From: Isoetes taiwanensis
Lineage: Eukaryota > Streptophyta > Lycopodiopsida > Isoetales > Isoetaceae
Length of the DNA: 64,000 nt
Reading direction: 5' to 3'
NCBI GenBank assembly: GCA_021234155.1
Contig: JAJEKV010000066.1
Coordinates: forward strand, 6,238,800-6,302,799
In this document: positions 1 to 11,400 of the stretch, one piece after another
Numbering within the stretch: position 1 is the stretch's first letter
Layout of the letters: every line of letters begins with the position of its first letter
The notes under the pieces: generated by a model
Told to the model about the DNA's origin: nothing
Databases searched by the model: none
Seen by the model: only the letters and a program-made list of their open reading frames with translations
Translations under genes and position numbers: made by a program

Positions 1-425
1 AGCAAATATCAAAGGTCATCTTGCCAGCCATCCACGACACCAATGGTCCTCCTCAATTTATGGCAGTGCAACATATTGCAATCATACCCACGAAGGTGTG
101 CTGATTCTCATCAAATACCCTTGAGACCTGAAAATGGTTTCCTAGGTGCAAACCATCCTGACAGCAATAATCGTATCACACAATAATATCAACAAGCTCG
201 GCCAACCCCATCAATATCAACAATCTCGGCCTCGGCCAATCTAGGGGTCAAGGCCCAGTCAACCTTTGATCACCTTCAAGGCTCGGGGTGGCATCATTGC
301 AGAGATAGGGTCCCGCACCACCATGGCATGCCCTCAACTTCCTCAAGTCCAGAAGTTCAACTTCTTGGAACAAATCATTTGCTTGATTCGACTCACGGCT
401 TACGGACTAGGGTCAATAGGTATAA
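1..425 (+). mobile_element. Ty3/gypsy gag zinc-knuckle fragment (decayed copy)
   Basis: This stretch aligns base by base, with small indels, to 29173-29590 inside the gypsy element further along the window. It covers the Gln-rich linker and the second CCHC zinc-knuckle region of gag. Shared landmarks include the tract of repeated CAATATCAACAA, the TCGGGGTCAAGGCCC block and the ACCATGGCATGCCCTCAACT block. It is a separate, more diverged copy in the same orientation. It has several short insertions and no usable reading frame. It stops near 425, directly against hAT transposase sequence, and no LTR or target duplication is visible at the junction. Confidence 0.8.
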
Positions 426-429
426 GCAC

Positions 430-2235
430 GGGAGAATGAGAATGATAGAGACAATTGAAATAGTGGAAGACAGATTTAAGCAACAGAGGGTTGATCATTG
501 CTTAACATCGTAGTAATTGAAGAAGACACAAACCAAGGTTGTAGAGGCATTTTTATATATGCTGGGCTGCCTCCACATATTCGAGCATAAAACAATGAAA
601 GAAGCCTTCCAAGAAGTTGCCAAAGCAGGACCGCTTTTAGACTGCCTTCATACAAGCATGCCAACAATAAAATGGTTGATGAAATACATGGAAAAATGGT
701 TGAGAGGGTGGAGATGAAGTTGTGTCGTAGACCAAGCGCTGCCAGCCATTAGTGACCTCCATGGTTGAGCAATGTAAACAAGGACCATCTTATTAATTTC
801 ATGATCGTATCCGTGGGGTGAAGTATTTTGAAAACCGAGAAACCAAACCACCAAGTGACCCCGAGATTGGATTTTTCGTGAAACAAAGGCCGGATAGAGA
901 GTTTTGGACCAAGAGAATATTTGCTGTAATGGATAACGCGCCTAATTGCAAGCCAGCGTCAATTACCGGAGGCCAATTTCCGTGGTTGTATGCTACTAGT
1001 TGCCAATGCCATTGCCTCGAACCTATTGTCAAGGACGTTCTCACAAAGACACGTGGTTCAAAGATCCCATTCGTAAAAGCCACGGCTTGTAAAATTCATC
1101 ACAAAGAAGCCGCAATTTATGCCATTTACAAGTCATTGCGCCAAGAGCCTAGCACTCATGAATCCCGGCAAACCTCGCTTGGTTCCAATTATATCCGCCT
1201 TGAAAGAGTGCTCAAGTGTCGTCGATTGGATTATCTCAACCTTTAATCATACGTAGTTTTTTGATTGGGAAAGAAGGCGTAAAGGGAAAATGTCGCTAAA
1301 CACCGACAAAGAAGTCAGCCGCCTTCGAGAAATGCTTGGGCGGAGACATTTTGGAAAGGTGTAAAAATGTTGTGAGGTGCATGCAACCTGTTTGTCATGC
1401 CATCAAAACCCTTGATTCTTCGGAAGGCAAGCACCGAAAGGTCTAGGTGTTGGCACCCATTCAATCCTTCCTAGAACGTGATGGTCCCAATGCGCCATTT
1501 GACAATGCTAAGCGCAAGACTACTCGTAGACTTCAATGAACGATGGAAGAAGTCATACAATGATCTTCATGGCGCCACAGATGCCTTAGACCCACACAAC
1601 CACTTATATGGACCAGCATACGATAAAGAAGTGATGGGCTCAAGGAAGAAGGTTGCAAAATGTTCTATCCCAACAGCTCGGACTACAAGCTTTTCATTGC
1701 CGAGTTAACCAATACCGTAACTGAAGTGGAAGGTGGGCGATGAAGAGCTTTCACGACGACCGAGAGTCATAAGAAGGAACCAAATATGGAATCATATGCA
1801 TGGTGGCAAGCCCATGGGCAAGTTATCGATACCTTGTAGTGCAATTGCAATGACTATCCTCTTTTGGTATCTTCCAATAGTGCAAGTGAGAGGAATTGAG
1901 GCCTATAAGTACATACACAAGGTCACCCGCAATCGCTTGCTACATAAGAAGGCGTATAAACTTGTATACAACTTCTCAAACGGGCGCTATTGAATCGTAA
2001 TAAAGGTACATCCGCAATCGATAAGCTACGCTTCTTTCATGGATGCATTCAAGTGGAAGAGGACAGCTTCAAGACAAGTGAGGATGAGATGCTTGCAATA
2101 AATGCCGCAAGCCATGTTGATGAAGACATTCAACGATCTACTTTCGCTGATGACGAAGATGATATAGACCAAGCCATATTCTCGATTTGGACACCGAATA
2201 AAGGGATACCGAGGAGTCTCGACATGTAGCGGCCG
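430..2235 (+). pseudogene. hAT-family transposase pseudogene (DUF659 and hAT dimerisation regions)
   Basis: Pieces in several frames follow the order of plant hAT/DUF659 transposases. First comes a segment with the landmark EHKTMKEAFQEVAKAGP (near 588-640) and the expected SYKHANNK motif in another frame. A stretch like INFMIVSPWGEVF follows near 795-830, then DNAPNCKPA and the CHCLEPIVKDVLTK region (938-1055), and a TSLGSNYIRLERVLKCRR block (1170-1225). The C-terminal dimerisation region is recognisable near 1795-1990 (WWQAHG, then SASERN, then YKYIHKVTRNRLLHKKAYKLVYN). hAT transposases are cut-and-paste nuclear enzymes; this copy has many stops and frameshifts and cannot encode one. The N-terminal BED zinc finger is missing. 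No TIRs or 8-bp duplication were identified. Confidence 0.8.
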
Positions 2236-2820
2236 TGTTCGAGCAATGCAGCTTGATGACGTGATCGCTTACGTGATCCAAATCGGACTCACCTTTGCGC
2301 TTTTACCTTGACAAACGAGAACGGCTAGGAAAAACATCGCCCCGAGGACGCTTTCACTAAAGGAAAGGGTCATCGGAGGTTGAACCTAGGTCCCCAAAGA
2401 AGAAGAGGATGGAACCGCAAATGATGAAATCGATGAAGAAGGCGCCCGCCTAAAAAAAATGATGTGATGAGTATCTTCACCGTTGTAATTGGTCTTGAGG
2501 ATTTTCATACTATTGTAACCGCCCCCGCACTATTAATAAAAAAAGAAGTTTTTGGTTATAATTTTTGTCACAAATGTTTCGGCATGTATGATAGTTCTTT
2601 CTATGTTTCTTTCTATGTTTCTTTCATGTGTAAATCGCTAGCGGTTCTTTTTCGTTGGATCAGACCCGCCTCGACCTCCGTTGTTGCCTCTTCGCATGCG
2701 CCGAATCTTGCCGATGAGAAGCAATTCACGCATGCGCGGGCCAAACAGCCTTTGCCCTAACTTAACCGATCCATCAGAAGGTTCACAAGGTACTTCGGTA
2801 CCCAAGTCGGAATAACTTCG
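2236..2820. other. No recognisable gene; probable 3' remainder of the hAT copy
   Basis: I see nothing codingly convincing here. The stretch begins with acidic-looking codons continuous with the hAT remnant and then becomes T-rich. A short direct repeat (TTTCTATG units) lies near 2600-2625. An open frame of about 98 codons at 2464-2760 has no recognisable motif. Confidence 0.5.
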
Positions 2821-2822
2821 CA

Positions 2823-2981
2823 TGCCAAATTGGGCTTTTGACGTTATCCGACCTATAATTCAGATTTATTTTTCGGGTGGCACATGCTCAATACCCAAAT
2901 GGGTTTGGTATGGCATGTGCCACCCAAAGGAATGGAGGTACAAATTATAGGTCCGTATGGCATCCAAATGGCGATTTGGCA
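2823..2981. repeat. 160-bp foldback repeat, copy 1
   Basis: The arms are visible as nested inverted matches: TGCCAAATTGG with CGATTTGGCA at the ends, ACCTATAATT with AATTATAGGT, and GGTGGCACATGC with GCATGTGCCACC near the centre. Between them lies ACCCAAATGGGTTTG, which is itself palindromic. The element could fold into one long imperfect hairpin. A second copy sits at 3724-3886. It could be a small MITE; no target duplication was identified. Confidence 0.75.
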
Positions 2982-2993
2982 ACCATTCAAGAG

Positions 2994-3338
2994 GATCACG
3001 CCCGTGCCGATGAAAGAGACTGAGAGAAGATCGAGACTTCCCAACCCTTACCCTCTTGAACAATGGAACTTAGCATGTAAACTAAGCTACATTGCCCAAA
3101 GAGGAGGGGAAAGAAAGATTGGGAAGTCTCGATGCTTGAACTCATCAATCACTAACATCCAATTAACCCGGCGATCACGCCCGTGCCGATGAAAGAGACT
3201 GGGTTCCCAACCCTCATACCCTCTTGAACAATGGAACTTAGCATGTAAACTAAGCTACATTGCCCAAAGAGGAGGGGAAAGAAAGATTGGGAAGTCTCGA
3301 TGCTTGAACTCATCAATCACTAACATCCAATTAACCCG
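2994..3338 (+). repeat. Tandem pair of about 170-bp direct repeats
   Basis: Copy one runs from about 2994 to 3172 and copy two from 3173 to 3338. Both begin GATCACGCCCGTGCCGATGA and end with CATCCAATTAACCCG. They are almost identical except for a short difference just after the GAAAGAGACTG landmark. A third, partial and more diverged copy occurs at 4111-4236. No coding function is suggested. Confidence 0.85.
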
Positions 3339-3723
3339 AAGGAGGTAACAAGAATTTCGAACCTATATTGTTTGCCATGGAGAATATAAAGCCTGGTGAC
3401 CGACAACCATTCAAGAGGGTTGCGCCTGGCTTACTCCTTCGAAGCTTATCGCTTGATCTCCATTCGCCACCGAGTGAGCCGGCGTCATCCTAGGGGGCAA
3501 ATTAGATACACCAAACAGTAAAACGAAAAGAGACTAAGCCGTGGTGAGCGAGTTGAAGTCTCGAGAAGTCTCGAAGAGATTAAGCCAGTGGTGAGCGAAA
3601 GTTGGAAGTCTCGAAGTTATTAGAAGTCCACTAATCCTAATTGGCATCTGTCCCTAATTAGGATGTTCAAAATCACTAACAACTCAATGCGTTGCAACCC
3701 CAAAATGTTATGTAGACACTTTA
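3337..3723. repeat. Repeat block later duplicated at 4443-4560, then unassigned sequence
   Basis: The stretch 3337-3442 (GGAGGTAACAAGAATTTCGA, then the CAACCATTCAAGAGGG and GCTTACTCCTTCGAAGC landmarks) recurs in the same orientation at 4443-4560 with small indels. The rest, to 3723, contains several repeats of GAAGTCTCGA and no recognisable gene. Confidence 0.65.
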
Positions 3724-3886
3724 TGCCAATTGGCTTTTGAATGTTATTCGACCTATAATTGCATTTATTCCTCCGGGTGGCACATGCAATCGATACCCAA
3801 ATGGGTTTGCATGGCATGTGCCACCCAAAGGAATGGGTGGAGGTACAAATTATAGGTCCAGATGGCATCCAAATGGCGATTTGGCG
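3724..3886. repeat. 160-bp foldback repeat, copy 2
   Basis: This is the second copy of the foldback at 2823-2981. It has the same nested arms (ACCTATAATT with AATTATAGGT, GGTGGCACATGC with GCATGTGCCACC) and the same central ACCCAAATGGGTTTG. It differs by a few substitutions and by small insertions such as GGGT near 3836. Its right end also reads AAATGGCGATTTGGC. Confidence 0.75.
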
Positions 3887-4110
3887 ACTAAAGTTAACGG
3901 ACGCTGGCCCTCCAATTTCAAGTCATAGTGATGCTCAAGGTTCTCCATCAATAGAAGGAGTTAGGATGTTCCATGATTTGGTGCCTAACAGCCACTATAT
4001 AGATGGACAACGCCTGTGCACCACTTTGGCTTGAAATTAGAGTGCGCCTCACCTCCGACGCCGAGACTGGTCTCCAGCATCGAGACGCCCCACCTTATTT
4101 TTCCGTCTTT

Positions 4111-4570
4111 GGACAATGGAACTTAGCATGTAAACTAAGCTACATTGCCCAAAGAGCCGGGGAAAGAAAAACGGGAAGTCTCGATGCTTGAATTCAGGAG
4201 TCAAAGCTTGCTTCAATCACTAACATCTAATGAACCCACAGAATCGCAGGCAACCACTAGGCCTTATATCCTCCGTGGCCACAATAAAATAGAGTACTCA
4301 AAAACTTGTAACCTCCTCTAGAACCCATTTCTGCTCCGACCCCATTTTGGCGCTGCCTTTGTGTAATATAACCTAGCAAAGTATCTAAGATACATTGACA
4401 CAGAGACACGCAAAAGAGAGTGAGAGCAAAGCTCGCCCTTCTAAAGGAGGTAACAAGAATTTCGAGAAGTCTATATTGTTTATAAGGCCCGTGAATATAA
4501 GGCCCGGTGACTCGACAACCATTCAAGAGGGGTTGCGCAGGCTTACTCCTTTTTCGAAGCCTATGTTTTG
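4111..4570 (+). repeat. Second, diverged set of the local repeat blocks
   Basis: Positions 4111-4236 match the core of the 170-bp unit (ACAATGGAACTTAGCATGTA onwards), and 4443-4560 match 3337-3442. With the foldback at 3724 this reproduces the block order seen at 2823-3442. The region therefore looks like an ancient tandem duplication of about 1 kb that has since gained or lost spacers. Confidence 0.7.
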
Positions 4571-4859
4571 ACTCACTCACCATCCAACCATGACCAAAAG
4601 AGACTCCAGATAAAAGAGATTGGGAAGTCTCAATGCCTTTACTCACAAACAAAAACGAAAGAGCGATTTGGAAGTCTCGATGCTTTTACTATGAGCACTA
4701 CTCGATCCTTTGATAACATCATTACACCTTTGTTTGAAATAACGCCATTATACCCGCCATTCACAAAATGATACAGTCAAAATTTGGCATGTCTAAAATG
4801 TAATATCTCATTTTCATTGGTCATTTTGATCAATATAATCACCCCGCGCCCCCGAGGTG

Positions 4860-6250
4860 GTGGTAAGAACCGTTAATGTCCGCATCGCCTCTCCTTCACG
4901 CTGCCTCCACCACCCTCCACAATTCCATCTCGCGAAGGTTTGAAAAGTGTGCATCTGCCCATCCCTCCCCGCGAAAGGTCAAATGTGGCAACGCTGCATG
5001 CGACCTTGCATATTAAATATGGCATATTGTAACTCGTGAAAAATCCATCCGCCTTGCAAGGTTGGACGTAAGCGGCTTTGCAACATCCAATCAAGAACAT
5101 ATCGCATGTGCATACGATGCCCACACCCTAGAGTGTACCAAATTTCACCGTGTCGTTGTCACCACAAAATTGGCAATGTCTCAGAATCAACAACCTTTAG
5201 CTCTTCCCAATCGACTCTCATACAAATACCATGAGGGAGATAGGATATCGATCGCCCAAGTCACCCTAAAAGGGTCGAGTCTAACGATTTGGTCAAATTG
5301 GGCGCTAGTGCTCGTTGTTTTCTAAGGACCGCTGCTCCCTCGCTTAATGCCGCTAGTTGCCGCTTTTTTAGCCCCCTAATTCAGCGCCATCTTGTCATAC
5401 CCATCTGCACGGCCCTTCGCTTAATATTCTCTTCGAAAGTGTTAGGTTCCGACTTCTCTCTCATTCTCTAGTTGGGTCCGAATATCCACAAGGTCATTCA
5501 CGCTTCCCAAATTTCACCCCTCACACCTCCAAAAGTTGGATAGCTGCCAAGAATAAGGTATAATGGTGATGGGGCTCACCATGTGGCTTCCACTCGCCAT
5601 CTTCCGATAGCTTGACCCTCTTTGTGCCGCCACTACCGCTTCCTTGCCTCCATTTCCTACTCCCCATAATTTACGGGCACTTCCTTCACAAGCTCAGAGT
5701 ATACTTGCCACAAGAAAACTTACTAAACTCACCGCTAGGGGTAAATGTCCCTTCACTTGACATGACGCCGACGCTTTTGCTCGAACCACAAAGATTCTTG
5801 CACTCGTGAGCCTTATACTTACCCCCGCCTACTAGGCCACCCACTTTCAAACTCATTCTTGTCCAAATTTGTGATTACATCGTCAGTCCGCCCCACTTGA
5901 CAATAGCCGCCCCCGCCGCCACATTATGCACCTCTCGATGGTGCAATTATCCCTCTTTGAAACTTCATCCATCGTGACGCAACCTTTCTTAACTCGCTGC
6001 GGCGAAACTCATTCGCCTTGCATGTGCCGCGCTTTCCATTTGCCGAAAAAATGACATCTCAAGCTCGCTCTCCAACCCTTCATGCCAAGGAGACTGAGTA
6101 GAGGGGGTCCTCAAATTAGAGGGAACCGAAAATCCATGCTGATCCTCGGCCGCCGCCTCGACGCACCCACATTCCGCGGGTCGATTCAATTCTTCGGCCC
6201 GCTCGTGGGACATAATTTGACCGACTTCTATAGGTGCAATCGATCGACTT
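4860..6250 (-). pseudogene. Unrecognised degenerate coding-like region
   Basis: The minus strand has several stop-interrupted stretches that look like former protein sequence. One is near 5170-5190 with an HCQFCGDND-like CxxC motif, followed by an 83-codon frame ending at 4873. Another is an Ala/Glu/Arg-rich stretch (ESELEMSFFRQMESAAHARR) near 6000-6075. I do not recognise the family. It lies downstream of, and in the same direction as, the kinase pseudogene at 6470-8100, so it could be a continuation of that unit or an unrelated captured segment. Coding origin is an inference from amino-acid texture only. Confidence 0.25.
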
Positions 6251-6469
6251 GTATAGGTGTGCTTTGACTTTTTGTCTTTATAATGTTCGCTAGTCGATGC
6301 ACATATAAAAAAAGCATAGAATAAATAACACAAAAAACACACGAAAAGGAAAAAACTAAGCTACACAACACACATAGACAATAATCTTTCAAATAGCATC
6401 GATAAGTGTTTAATGAATTTAGTTGGAATATTATGTAATACAAGGATGTTTGAATGTAAGTGAATATGC

Positions 6470-8100
6470 ACGCTTAGGCGTGACTAGGACCAGCTTGGTC
6501 TAATGCATCGCCGCCACCCGCCAAGTTGAAGAATCCAACTGATTCCAATTGTGGCCTCGCACGGAATTGAGAGCAATGAAAACCGCCCCGCATTGTGTCA
6601 AGTAGCCGGGCCATATCAAATTTTCGTGTTTTGTCCCTCATTGGCGACTAACGCAATGTTTCAAATAGTCGCACATTCTCCGATGCTTGCCTTGTCGCCC
6701 AAGTTTCCTATTGACTCCATGTAGGAGTGCTTACTAGCAAAGTCGCCTAAGTAGTAGACAATGTACGCCTGCAAATCAAAGTCAACCCTTGCGTGCACTC
6801 GCCTTCGAGCCACTACCAAAAAAAGATCATCATGCATATATGGATGCCCGGCCCTTTCCATCTCAATTCTTTCTTACCTTCGCCATCCATACCCTTGTAA
6901 TGCCATCGCTTTACCTCCACCGCCTCGTGGATCAACCTCGATTCACCCCAATCACAAATGCCAATGTATACAGCCCGAGGATTAATACATCCCTTCTCCT
7001 TTCCATAATCAAAATGGAGCAATATATTGCCCGGATGCAAGTCCATATGCAAATATCTTTCTTGATGGAGCTGTAGTCTGCCATGTAATGACATTGCTAA
7101 GTCCCCAACCCTAGATGCAACAAATAATTCTTTTCTTTCTCAAGGCCTCAAGCAGCCTCAAGTCCGCCTCAACTCGGGACAGCCCCAACTTAAATGCAAG
7201 CTCGCAAAAGGCATTGACCCATGACTTGTGAAGAAGGTTGCCAACGAACCTCCATTCCAAAATGGGAAAATTAAGCCTTGTCTTTCTAGGCCAGTTGTGC
7301 TACCAATGCAAAGATATGATACACCCATGCCTAACTTGCATTCCCCGACTTTCATGTTCTTCAAAGATAGCTTCCACTAACTTATTGGGTTCTGCATTAG
7401 ACTGAAAATTATTATGTTGAAGTTTTACACAATAAGGTTCATCCTTAATAAAACTAGACCCTAAAATATTGCACTTGTACATCAAGGCCATATGAACCGT
7501 AACCAATTGTTGTCCGCTTATTATTTGTGATGAGTCTACCATGGCAAACCAAGTAGTCTTAGCATCCGCTTTTCTACGAGCTTCCCACCCCCTATCCGTC
7601 TCACCAGACGCTTTGGCTTTTTTATGGTTTGTGCCAACACTTTCTTAACAAGATGGGGGGGGTTGATGGGCTTTTTTCTTCAATTTTCTCGTTGGTCCAT
7701 GCCGCATTCCATGTGCCGGGCTTTTTCTTTCAGCTCTAGCCTCAAGCGATGACTACTCAAATTTGCAACTTCAGGATCATATTGCCGGTAGTGCGGCTGA
7801 TATTACCCACTATCCATGTATACCTCTTTGCTCACTTTTTGCGTGCTCTAGCTCCATCATTCGGCTTAAAAGCCCCTCTCGATCTTTTACCAGCCCCCCG
7901 CATGGTAGTCTAGCCATCCTTCCTCGCCGCTAGTAATCAATTCCAAATCTTGAGCTGAGGCATTGCATGTACCGATTACACAACCAGTTCATAAAATCTG
8001 GTCTCAAAGTAGACCATGCTTGTTGTGGTCTACTTTTTTTTCAAGGCTGCAAGCAGAAGATGACTCCAGTTGCAGCCAGAGTTCTGGTTTGAGACGCTTT
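6470..8100 (-). pseudogene. Protein kinase-like pseudogene
   Basis: Reading leftward from about 8100, a Lys/Glu-rich, helix-prone stretch (GLLSRMMELEHAKSEQ near 7850) precedes kinase-like sequence. The clearest part is the catalytic loop at about 7010-7060, YLHMDLHPGNILLHF, which fits the kinase HxDxxxxN signature. The ICDWGESR segment follows near 6945, in place of the usual DFG. Between them is an insert, DYGKEKGCINPRAVYIG. Upstream pieces 7158-7542 carry what may be the N-lobe (LVEAIFEEHESRG), and downstream pieces reach at least 6661. Stops and frameshifts separate the parts, so it is not functional as written. The precise kinase family is unknown to me. The kinase call rests on the catalytic loop plus the metal-binding Asp segment. 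Confidence 0.6.
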
Positions 8101-9203
8101 ATGCTCTATCCGAGACACTAATGCCACATTTGGTTGCAAGTTAACTTCCGCCTCTCTTCTCTTCAAGTCATACCGCTTGTTTTAAAGGATTGTCTAGCGA
8201 CTAGCAAAATGCGACTCCACGATAATACACAACCGACACAACAAAGAACACCTACAAGTCAAGCAAAGATAAAACTTTGAATTTAGTGCTTAGCACATGA
8301 GGGTAAATCAACTCACTCTAACCAAAACAAAACGCTAATTTTACGCTTCCTATTCCTACTACACTAAGACCCTAACATGAGTATGTATGTGCAAGGCCAA
8401 TTATAGGGTAACAAATAAAAGGACCAAAACACGATTTATGATCTATAGCCCAGCATCGCCAAAATGCAAGGCTAGTAAGTTTTAAATGCATTGCATCTTG
8501 TCCCTGTGTCACGCTTTTTCAAAAGACGAGACCAATCGAATGCTTATCAAAACATACGCCCAGCTCCTATATTAGTGTCGACTTTCATCAACAACACCAT
8601 CGAACTAGGGTGTGAATTAATAAAACATTCTTCTAACCCTTAATAAAAGTACAACGACACCTTTCGACAATCAAGGACCAAGGCCAACAACTGCCAGCGA
8701 GGGTTATACTTCTAATAAAGGATGACCCTAGTTGCCTTAAGCTTCAAAGAATGCCACCCACCCCTGGATGGCGCAAATAAATGCGGCAATACTGTGCAAG
8801 GGCATGCCTATGCTTTAGCAACACGCCGACCCTAAAAAAGCCCTCTCATTGTCGCTTAAGGAAGGCAACCAATTTTTTTCTTTCTTTGGTTTTTTTTTTT
8901 TTTACTTTTACTCTTTGAATTATTATTTGCTTAAATTGTTATTATTATTTTTTTTTAAAATAGGCCAAGCTCAGCCTACGTAATCAGGCACTCACCATCG
9001 CTACGCCCCTTACAATGGGGGGGCAACAAAGGGGGCCTAAACATGACCTAACCTGGCCTACCTATCAAAAAACAACAAAAAACCTAAAAACTAAGAAAAC
9101 AAAAAAAAAGGTTTTGGGTGGCAAATTGCAAGGTTGGGCGCAAAGAATTACCTTTTTTTACGCAAAACCAATCCACGCTACAAGAATATATAAAAAAATT
9201 TCA
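8101..9203. other. Intergenic, no recognisable gene
   Basis: I see only AT-rich sequence with long T runs near 8875-8955. No motif, RNA gene or element end was recognised. Confidence 0.5.
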
Positions 9204-9460
9204 CAGACGCTGAAAAATCTTCAGCCACAGACGCTGAAACTTTTTCACAGACGCCGAACGTGAAAATCACAGACGCTGAACATCAAATACGGCTGCGACG
9301 CGAAAGCTTTGGCGAAAAGCCGACGCTGAAAAACTTTCGCAGACGCTGAATCGGTTTTCGGCAGACGCCAAAAGTCGTCCAGACTTTTATGCGACGCAAA
9401 ATTAGATTTCACAGACGCCGGTTTTTTCACAGACGCCATCGGTTTTCGCTAGACGCTGAA
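9204..9460 (+). repeat. Irregular array of (C)AGACGCTGAA motifs
   Basis: The pentamer GACGC occurs about twelve times in roughly 260 bases, mostly inside (C/G)AGACGC(T/C)GAA and separated by 5-30 bases of T- or A-rich spacer. Variants include GCGACGCGAAAG and GCAGACGCCAAAAG. Spacing is irregular, so it is not a simple tandem repeat. The flanks on both sides are AT-rich, and the cluster stands out in composition. Confidence 0.8.
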
Positions 9461-9469
9461 TTTTTTTCC

Positions 9470-11400
9470 TACCGGGCGAGGTTTTATATCGCTAAATACG
9501 ATTTTATTAAAAAAATACGTATTTTTGACTTTATACCGCCGTGAATTTTAATTTTGTAATGATAGAACCTATCCCCGATTTATATAGAATGGTTGGCAAA
9601 TGTAAAAAGAATAAGATTAATTTTAATGGCGATATGTCAAATAATCCATCTCTTTTCATCAAAGATTTGGCAAATTGAACTCTATAATTCAAAAATATAG
9701 GGAAGTACATTTATGACTTATGCTCAAAGTAGAAATGGGTTTGAATTCAAGGCATAAAATGGAAGTCTTTATGGAGAAAATCTAGTATTTCTAGGTCATC
9801 TATTCAATTCTAAAACCAAATTGATTCCATGAAATACATTATCCGCAAATGCAACAAGGAAAACTCTATCAAGTCACACAAATCTCAAGGAATAACTTGC
9901 GCATAATCTTGTGATGCTCAAAAAGCCGCTGTTTGTATAAACGAGGATGAATACTAGATTTTAGTCGCAAGAAGCTATAGAATTGGGGCTTATGCGCCGC
10001 TTCACAAATCATGAGATACCCGATTATGATAATCTGATTAAAATTTTAAGTTATAGGAAAAAATTCAAAAAAAGAACTAGCGTAAACCATCGATTCTCAT
10101 TTGCAGATAAGCTATGGCAAAAACGTTTTCTTTGATGATTAGGGAAGCAGGAAGCAACATTGTCGCAGCTAATTATAGACCATTTAGATCATTCCAGATG
10201 CATCATATGATGACATGATCTGTGCTCATGTTCCGTAAATGGCAGAGCAGAGGACGTTTTGAGAATGGAGCTGCATGCATTTCTTCAAACATGAACTAAA
10301 GCTCAAGGTAAGTTCAAGATGCCTTCATTATGTACGCTTTATTTTTTGAATAATCGTAGTCATCAAAGATGGAGCCTTGTTTGTCTTTATAAATATATTT
10401 CCCAAAGATATGTTTTTTGCCGCAAATAAAAGCTTTGGCATTGTCTAGAACCTATAGAGGCAACTGGATGCTTGGTGGTATGCTTGGTTGCATAGTTATT
10501 TTTCCATGATACATATTACATCATAGTGTCATTCAAGTTCAATTGTGGTGTGTTGGACTTTTGTCCCACAGTACACAGGAACACGTCATTGCCAAAGATG
10601 TCTTTATTGTACATATATTATTGTCCAAGCTGTCTTTTTATTTTACGTGTATCATAAAATGAACTAATCTTTTCTTTTGTTCTGTGTCCCATAAATATGC
10701 AAAGCAGAGGACATTTTGCAAAAGGATTTACATGCATCTTTGCAAGATAAATTATAGCACAAGGTATGTCCAACTCTCCAATTCTTATATGCTGCAGGAT
10801 CAGGATCAAGAGATTACTATATTCTTCCTCTTTGGCCTATAATTCTGTTTTGTGTTCATTTAAAACAATGAGATTTGTGAGGGAGACGCTGCTCAATAAA
10901 CCTACATCTCAGAGCCATAAATGTGTGATGCGATAACAAACATATGTTTATTTCTTTTACTGTAGTACTAAATTTTAATTTGAAATTGGACAATGGTAGA
11001 TAATGATGTTTTGTATCTATATAAAATTGACAAACAAGATTTAGGTTGACAAATTATCCATTTTAAATATACAATCATTGTAGCTTACATAAATTAGATC
11101 ACTTACCTTTATTTCTGCGCAAGTTCTTTTACCTCTGTTGATCATTGTACGTATACAAACTTACACGGTGGAATGGAGAGCGTTTATGTTTTGAAGCCTT
11201 ACTCATAGACAACTTTCAATTATAATAGATTGAAAGGGGCTGATTCTGGAGCAGCTCTATAGAGAAGAGGATGTCTCTGACATTTATACTCCAGGTCAAC
11301 CTTCTAGGCTATGTCTGTACTTCTCCTATTCTCCTGTTTGTTGAATTTGCAAGAAAGCCATATGAAATCTTTCTTCGTTGAGGATCATTTGCGCTACTAG
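9470..11400. other. Intergenic, AT-rich; weak duplicated segment
   Basis: No gene was recognised. A stretch around 10225-10315 (GGCAGAGCAGAGGACGTTTT, TGCATGCATTTCTT) resembles 10690-10765 (GCAAAGCAGAGGACATTTTG, CATGCATCTTTGC). This suggests an old local duplication, possibly of an exon-like piece. Nothing else stands out. Confidence 0.4.
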
